Below are positions 59,228 through 64,000 of a DNA stretch of 64,000 nucleotides, piece by piece (position 1 is the stretch's first letter; each line of letters begins with the position of its first letter). Below the pieces are notes generated by a model, which worked only from the letters and a program-made list of their open reading frames with translations, did no database searches and was not told the origin of the DNA. The DNA lies in contig OX459100.1 in NCBI GenBank assembly GCA_949775045.1, positions 15,245,396 to 15,309,395 of the forward strand. Direction: 5' to 3'. The stretch comes from Metridium senile. Taxonomy: Eukaryota > Cnidaria > Anthozoa > Actiniaria > Metridiidae. The position numbers and the translations under genes are program-made.

Positions 59228-60434
59228 TTTTTAGGTTTTGAAATGGAAAATATGTTTTCGTTAGCCTGCCAACTGGCTCAGTCAAGTCAACAGACCCTAC
59301 TTAGCGCTCGACACGTCTTTTGCGAAGCTTTTGCTATTTTTACTAAAATCTTCAATAAACTCAAACAACACTTCTATAGTTATATTTATAAAAAAAATTA
59401 ATAATGCTTTAATTTCATAGAGCACATTAACGACGAAAATGAGACATTTAATTTGAAAATTAGACGAGGCTTACCTGGAAGTTGAAGTTTGGTTGTAATG
59501 TGCGATCGTAAAATCAGTTGAACTAACTGAACTGATCGGCATCAAAAGTTGCACTGATTGGCGCATGCACTTGCTATCTAATGGGTTCTCTCACCATGGT
59601 AATGAGGTAGAATTAGATTCACAAGAGTCATTGAATGTAAACAATCCCGTAGCCAGCGTAAACAGACCCTACTTAGCATCGACACGTCTCCCGCGAAGAA
59701 GGTCTGCGCGCCGAGATCAGAAATCCCATTCTGTTGACGTTTTATATTGACACCTGATTTGCATATATCACGCCATACACTAGTTAGCAGCAGCAACGCC
59801 GATAAACATGATAAACTAGGAATGGCGATGCCGTTCGTGAAGCTTTTTCTAGATTCTCGATTAATTCACTCACTGAAAACCAGTTGAAAACCAGAATGCT
59901 TTATTTACGTTTTGTAATGGAAAAGATGTATTCGTTAGCCTGCCAACCGGCTCAGACAAGTCAACGGGCCAGGCTCGACGCGTCTCCCGCGAAGCTTTCG
60001 CTACTTTTTCTAAAATCTTCAATAAACTCAATCAATCAGTGACAAACATACTTCAAATAACTAAATTATAGATGATATTAGAATATTATAAAATATTGAA
60101 CAACTGAATATTTTTATTGCTTTAGAGTTTGTGAAAAATCATAAAAAACATCACAGCAAAATTTTAATCAAAATAACTAAAAAGCTACTAGTTGAATAAC
60201 ACATTTTGTAAAATTTACAGCATGAAGACTACAATTGTGTTATTCAACTTATTTGTAGCTGTAATGTTTAATACAGTTTTAATACGTTTTCCTGAGAAGA
60301 ATATCGTTATTTCTTTTGATAGTTTATTTATTACATGGTATCAATTATCAATTTTTACCCTCGACTTTTTACCTTCGACCCTCGACCCTCGACATTTAGG
60401 TACACTCGAGTTTCGAATGTCAGGCTGTTGTAAT

Positions 60435-60540
60435 TTTTAATCTAAGGCTGTTATTTTTGAATCTAAGGCCGTAGATATTTTAATCTAAGGTCTAAGGCCG
60501 TAGATATTTGAATCTAAGGCAGTAGCTTTGAATCTCAGGC
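60435..60540. repeat. Short tandem words GAATCTAAGGC
   Basis: GAATCTAAGGCCGTAGATATTT and variants repeat about five times next to the nested inverted repeat. Confidence 0.65.
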
Positions 60541-61749
60541 TGGAGCGTACGTAAAATATAACTTTGTGTATAATAAGTTTTATATATCGTCCCTAAATTG
60601 ATTTAATATATTGAACCTTGTGTTTTTGTAATAAAGCTTTTACAAACTGACCTTGTTGACCTCCCCCCGGAAATGAATGTGAATCTGAGGCAATGTGAAT
60701 CTCAGGCTACCAATCTCAGGCCAGCTTCACTTTGGCGTTTAACTGGTACCACATAGTCGGGCAGTCACACAAACGCTTCGGTTGAACGGTCGTTTTGACA
60801 GCATTTAGTCTCCACAAAGCCTCAAAAAACCTGAAAACGTTCTGATAATCTAACACTTTATAAATGCACAGAAAACTGTGCCTGGATATTGTAGATAAAT
60901 AGGAGAAAAGCATCATAAAAAATAGACAACTAGCTCACCTTCAAACTCGCAGAGATGAGAAAAACAAATGGTAGACTTTACGCTCAATCAATCGTTAAGA
61001 AAACGTCCGTTCGGACCATGTCGTAATCGTTCGGATCATGTCGTAAATCGCCGAAGAAGAGTTCGGTTCACGGAAAAGCTCACTCTTTCATTCATTCATG
61101 CCCGATGACATAGTGGCTACTAGCCTCTTCGAGCTAGCTAGCCACAAAAATATCTCTGTCAACAAATCCCATGATGTTCTTTTTATGGAGAGCCCTTTGT
61201 GCCAAAAATACAAATCGCTAGTGCTAAAATACCAATCGAAAGCGCTGACTACAAATCGCTAGTGCTATCTAACAACCGCTTTTGCATGTTGTTGTTGCTG
61301 GCGCTGAACATATCATTCCCTGGTGAAAGTGCAAAAAAAAATAAAAAAAATGTGGTGCTATTATCGATTGGCTATTGATCTTTGAATACCACTTTGAAGT
61401 CACGTATTTCCACACGAACTCGAGTTCACTTTGCGCCTTCTTCTATACATATCGTTGTTAATTTATAATTGCTATTATTTTCACATTATTTTTACTTTTT
61501 TTTACATTTTATTTACTTTTCTTTTATTAATTTCTTTTACCATTATCATACCACCATTTGCTGCACACTTTCTTCTATGCATATCGTTGTTTATAATTGC
61601 TATTATTTTCACATTATTTTCACATTTTATTTTTACATTTTATTTACTTTTCTTTTATTAATTTATTTTACCATTAGTATCATACCACCGTTTGCTCCAC
61701 ACTTACAGTCGGTTCATAGATATATCGCCCTTGCATTAAACACTTTATC

Positions 61750-61935
61750 ATTTAGCATTGGCCTAAATTCTTATCCATTCGCATAACGGCATTTATTTTT
61801 TCTATTTACATACAGGTCAATGCATTTGCACATGACCCTTTTTTAAATAAAACCCTTGTGCTCCTTCAAATATTACACTGCTGTAATATGGATTCAACTG
61901 TCTCGAAAAAAGACTTAACTTTGTCCGCCATGTTG
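61750..61935 (-). pseudogene. Damaged inverted copy of the small ORF
   Basis: Minus strand starts MADKVKSFFETVESIL, is stopped after CNI, and resumes in the KGSCANALTCM region. Pairs with 62366-62611 and with non-coding flanks (61430-61750 against 62620-62960). Confidence 0.5.
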
Positions 61936-62059
61936 GTTCAAAATGTCGACTTGCATATTGGGTTGCCTGTGGTAAATAAAGTAAAGGGGCCAATCAGAAA
62001 GCGTCTTAGTAAAATAAGTAATCGATAAGTAATCGATAATAGCGCCCGATTTTTTTTCA

Positions 62060-62290
62060 GCGCCAGCACTAGCGATTTGCAGTCAGCGCTTTCGATTGGT
62101 ATTTTAGCACTAGCGAGTGTAGTCAGCGCTTTCGATTGGTATTTTAGCACTAGCGATTTGTAGTCAGCGCTTTCGATTGGTATTTTAGCACTAGCGATTT
62201 GTAGTCAGCGCTTTCGATTGGTATTTTAGCACTAGCGATTTGTAGTCAACGCTTTCGATTGGTATTTTAGCACTAGCGATTTGTATTTTT
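62060..62290. repeat. 41-bp subterminal tandem array
   Basis: AGTCAGCGCTTTCGATTGG recurs at 62081, 62121, 62162, 62203 and 62244 (41-bp spacing). The unit also carries TTTTAGCACTAGCGATT. The complement occurs fewer than two times at the left end, so the array has expanded on one side only. Confidence 0.85.
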
Positions 62291-62365
62291 GGCACAAAGG
62301 GCTCTCCATATCTTTTGCATAGAACCGAGGCTCGTCCCCAATCTTCCTCATAAATACTATTCCAA

Positions 62366-62611
62366 AATGGCGGAAACGACGGAAACTGCCTTTGAACGAT
62401 GGATGCAATTCTTTGATAGTGTTTTAAAGCTGCTGGACGATTGTGAATTGTACAGTGATGATCATGATGTGGCTACAAGAGAAAATATAGCTATTAGAAT
62501 CGACTCAATTATCGGTTTTATTAAAAAAAGAGTCATGTGCAAATGCATAGACCTGTATGTAAATAAAAAAAATAAATGTATGCGAATGGATAAGAATTTA
62601 GGTCAATGCTA
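62366..62611 (+). CDS. Small acidic protein, about 81 residues, unknown
   Basis: Begins MAETTETAFERWMQFF and continues VLKLLDDCELYSDDHD and IAIRIDSIIGFIKKR. It looks like a small helical protein. An inverted, damaged copy on the minus strand near 61935-61750 begins MADKVKSFFETVESILQQC and ends with the same MRMDKNLGQC tail, so the reading frame was shared before the copies separated. The ATG near 62366 follows the right end of the 1.1-kb element by about 50 bp. No family recognised. Confidence 0.45.
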
Positions 62612-63223
62612 AATGACATGCTAAAAAGCAGGTATTCGTACCAACACATCAATTGAGGGAAGGTGTGTGTGGATGTAAGAGTTGTAGAGTGCAAGTCGTG
62701 GAAAGTAAGTGTGAATAAGTGGAGTTTCAAATTGAGGTTGAATGGAACAAGTGTATATGTAGAGTAAACGGTGGTATGATAATGGTGAAAGAAATTCATA
62801 AAAGAGAAGTGAGAATAAAAATATGTAATGAATAATAAATGATAATAATAATGATAATGAGTAAATAATAATAATAAATAAATATCTAAGAATAAAAAAT
62901 AAGGTAAAAATAAAAATGTAAAAATAATGTAAAAATAACGATTCGCCATGTTTATAAAGCGCACGTGGGATGATTCCCGGCATGCTTTTGGATGCCAGTT
63001 TATACATAGCTAACCATTATTTATTCAAAACGTTTAAGATGTAAATCCATTAATTCCAAATGAACACTTCTCGTGAATTTTGGGACTTTCAGTTTATTTG
63101 ATTGTTTTATATGCTTACCGGCATTTAAAAACAGATATTTTAATGTTTATTTTATTTCCGTTACATTGTGGGTTTCTTGTGGGTTTCAAAAGAGCATTAT
63201 GGGATTTGTTGACAGAGATATTT

Positions 63224-63460
63224 TTTGTTGAATGTGATCGTTACTGTTGAATGTGAAAATTGTTGAATGTGATTGCAGTCCTTGAATGTGATCGAAATTT
63301 ATTTGTTGAATGTGAAATTTGTGTTGAATGTGATAAATTTCCTTGAATGTGATCGAGATTTATGTTGAATGTGATAAAAATTTGTTGTTGAATGTGATTG
63401 CAATCCTTGAATGTTATCGAAATTAATTTGTTGAATTTTGCAACAATCCGCTTTCCATAG
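63224..63460 (-). repeat. Right terminal repeat made of tandem words
   Basis: Inverted copy of 57090-57325 with the words TTGAATGTGA in series, ending CAATCCGCTTTCCATA followed by GTTTCC. Confidence 0.85.
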
Positions 63461-63685
63461 TTTCCATGTCAGAAGTTGTACTTCGGAAAGCCCGAACGTA
63501 CTTCGGAAATTCCGAAAATGTCACGAATTATTTTGATTGGTAGACCGAAATGCAATCAGCCAATCAGATTGGATCATGACTGCATCAAAGCCAAAGCGAC
63601 CAAAGCCGACCAAAGCCATGCTCCATGGTCGCTCCATGCAAGTCGACTGATGCAATTCTGTCCGCCATTACACAGTTTTTGCAAA

Positions 63686-63743
63686 CATGGATAATTTGGA
63701 CCAAAAACTAACACTTTTTATTCGTTTGGGTGTTAGGAATAAG
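63686..63743 (+). CDS. Possible first coding exon
   Basis: ATG at about 63689 opens MDNLDQKLTLFIRLGVRNKG and runs into a consensus donor GTAAGT. The sequence before it is relatively G+C-rich. Just outside the 6.4-kb element, so it could be a host gene continuing beyond the window. Too short to identify. Confidence 0.35.
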
Positions 63744-63853
63744 GGTAAGTTTTGTTTGAACAATTATATAATTACTCTTCGCGGCAGATCATTTGAATCG
63801 GCGGCTCCAACGCAACGCTTTGGAACGCTTTGCCAATGTCATTACCACTAAGG

Positions 63854-63961
63854 TGCGGGATTGCAGAAACTTTATGCAAATTAATGCAAATTAGATGAAT
63901 CGCTAGTCGTTTTATTAAGAAATGTATTGGCTATGCATAATTTTTCTGCAATCCCGCACCT
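63854..63961. mobile_element. 108-bp MITE (AGGTGCGGGATTGCAGAAA)
   Basis: AGGTGCGGGATTGCAGAAA and TTTCTGCAATCCCGCACCT are perfect complements at the two ends, continuing imperfectly into TTATGCA / TGCATAA. Target duplication not clear. Confidence 0.7.
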
Positions 63962-64000
63962 CACTCCTGGAATTATTTGTTATAGTAACTACGAATACGA

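Larger units (their letters stand above)
58252..60743. repeat. Nested 2.5-kb inverted-repeat unit
   Basis: 58252-58490 and 60537-60743 are reverse complements: CACCCAAAGTGAAGCTGGCC at the outer edge, AAGCTTTATTACAAAAACAC inside and TACGTACGCTCCAGCCTG at the inner edge. Between them lie direct repeats (ATCAATTTTTACCCTCGACT at 58907 and 60347) and duplicated blocks with CGTTAGCCTGCCAAC (59258, 59935). No transposase. Confidence 0.65.
61184..62310. mobile_element. 1.1-kb element of the TATGGARAGC family
   Basis: Ends TATGGAGAGCCCTTTGTGCC / GGCACAAAGGGCTCTCCATA are perfect inverted repeats, and TCTTTT is directly repeated at 61178-61183 and 62311-62316. The left terminal region has under two copies of a 41-bp unit and the right about five. 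Inside is an A+T-rich stretch with a relic of the small ORF found intact at 62366. Same terminal layout as the 6.4-kb element around it. Confidence 0.8.
57090..63460. mobile_element. 6.4-kb fold-back element with 6-bp target duplication
   Basis: Inverted ends 57090-57325 and 63224-63460 (about 236 bp, near identical) start TATGGAAAGCGGATTG and are made of tandem words around TCACATTCAA(CA/GG). GTTTCC is directly repeated outside (57084-57089, 63461-63466). The interior is a mosaic of nested inverted repeats, minisatellites and a LINE 3' end, with no transposase recognised. A 1.1-kb element of the same end type lies inside. Confidence 0.75.

Noticed and set aside
57090..63460. Polinton/Maverick, because of the 6-bp duplication and long inverted ends
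   Set aside because: No integrase, polymerase B, ATPase or capsid genes, and ends start TA rather than AG.

Overview
The window looks like A+T-rich, repeat-dense nuclear DNA from an early-branching marine invertebrate, most likely a cnidarian. This rests on small genes split by short GT-AG introns, and on an element mix of CR1/L2-like and endonuclease-tailed LINEs, Penelope-like, BEL/Pao and Ty3/gypsy remnants, Crypton-, KDZ-, THAP- and Mutator-type fragments, and many palindromic MITEs. The species cannot be named from the sequence. No rRNA, tRNA or CRISPR was seen.

Layout. 1-4.7 kb: a multi-exon gene relic whose 3' part has a homeodomain-like domain and a cysteine-protease-like domain, broken by frameshifts. 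5.14-11.69 kb: a 6.5-kb DNA transposon with 93-bp terminal inverted repeats (two mismatches) at a TA site. It carries two convergent spliced genes: a DD34E transposase in six exons and a five-exon protein with PB1-like segments and a C-terminal SAM domain. 12.1-16.7 kb: a LINE with two intact ORFs. 16.7-25.2 kb: retroelement and DNA-transposon fragments plus a piggyBac-type and a hAT-type MITE with target duplications. 26.8-30.9 kb: a 4-kb inverted repeat of Penelope-like sequence. 31-36.9 kb: mostly unrecognised. 36.9-46.6 kb: two tandem copies of a segment with a two-EF-hand gene (minus strand), each with a 54-bp minisatellite after the stop codon. Between them lie 3' ends of a nuclease-tailed LINE sitting in (TAA)n tracts. 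46.9-56 kb: palindromic MITEs, a 107-bp satellite and a 145-bp MITE-derived array. 57.09-63.46 kb: a 6.4-kb fold-back element whose long inverted repeats are made of short tandem motifs. It contains a second, 1.1-kb element with the same terminal bases and also a 6-bp target duplication.

The most interesting items are the 6.5-kb two-gene transposon, because a PB1/SAM-type companion gene is unusual for a Tc1-like element, and the TATGGARAGC fold-back family, which matches no superfamily I can name with confidence. The EF-hand pair and a possible first exon near 63.69 kb are the only host-type genes I can support.
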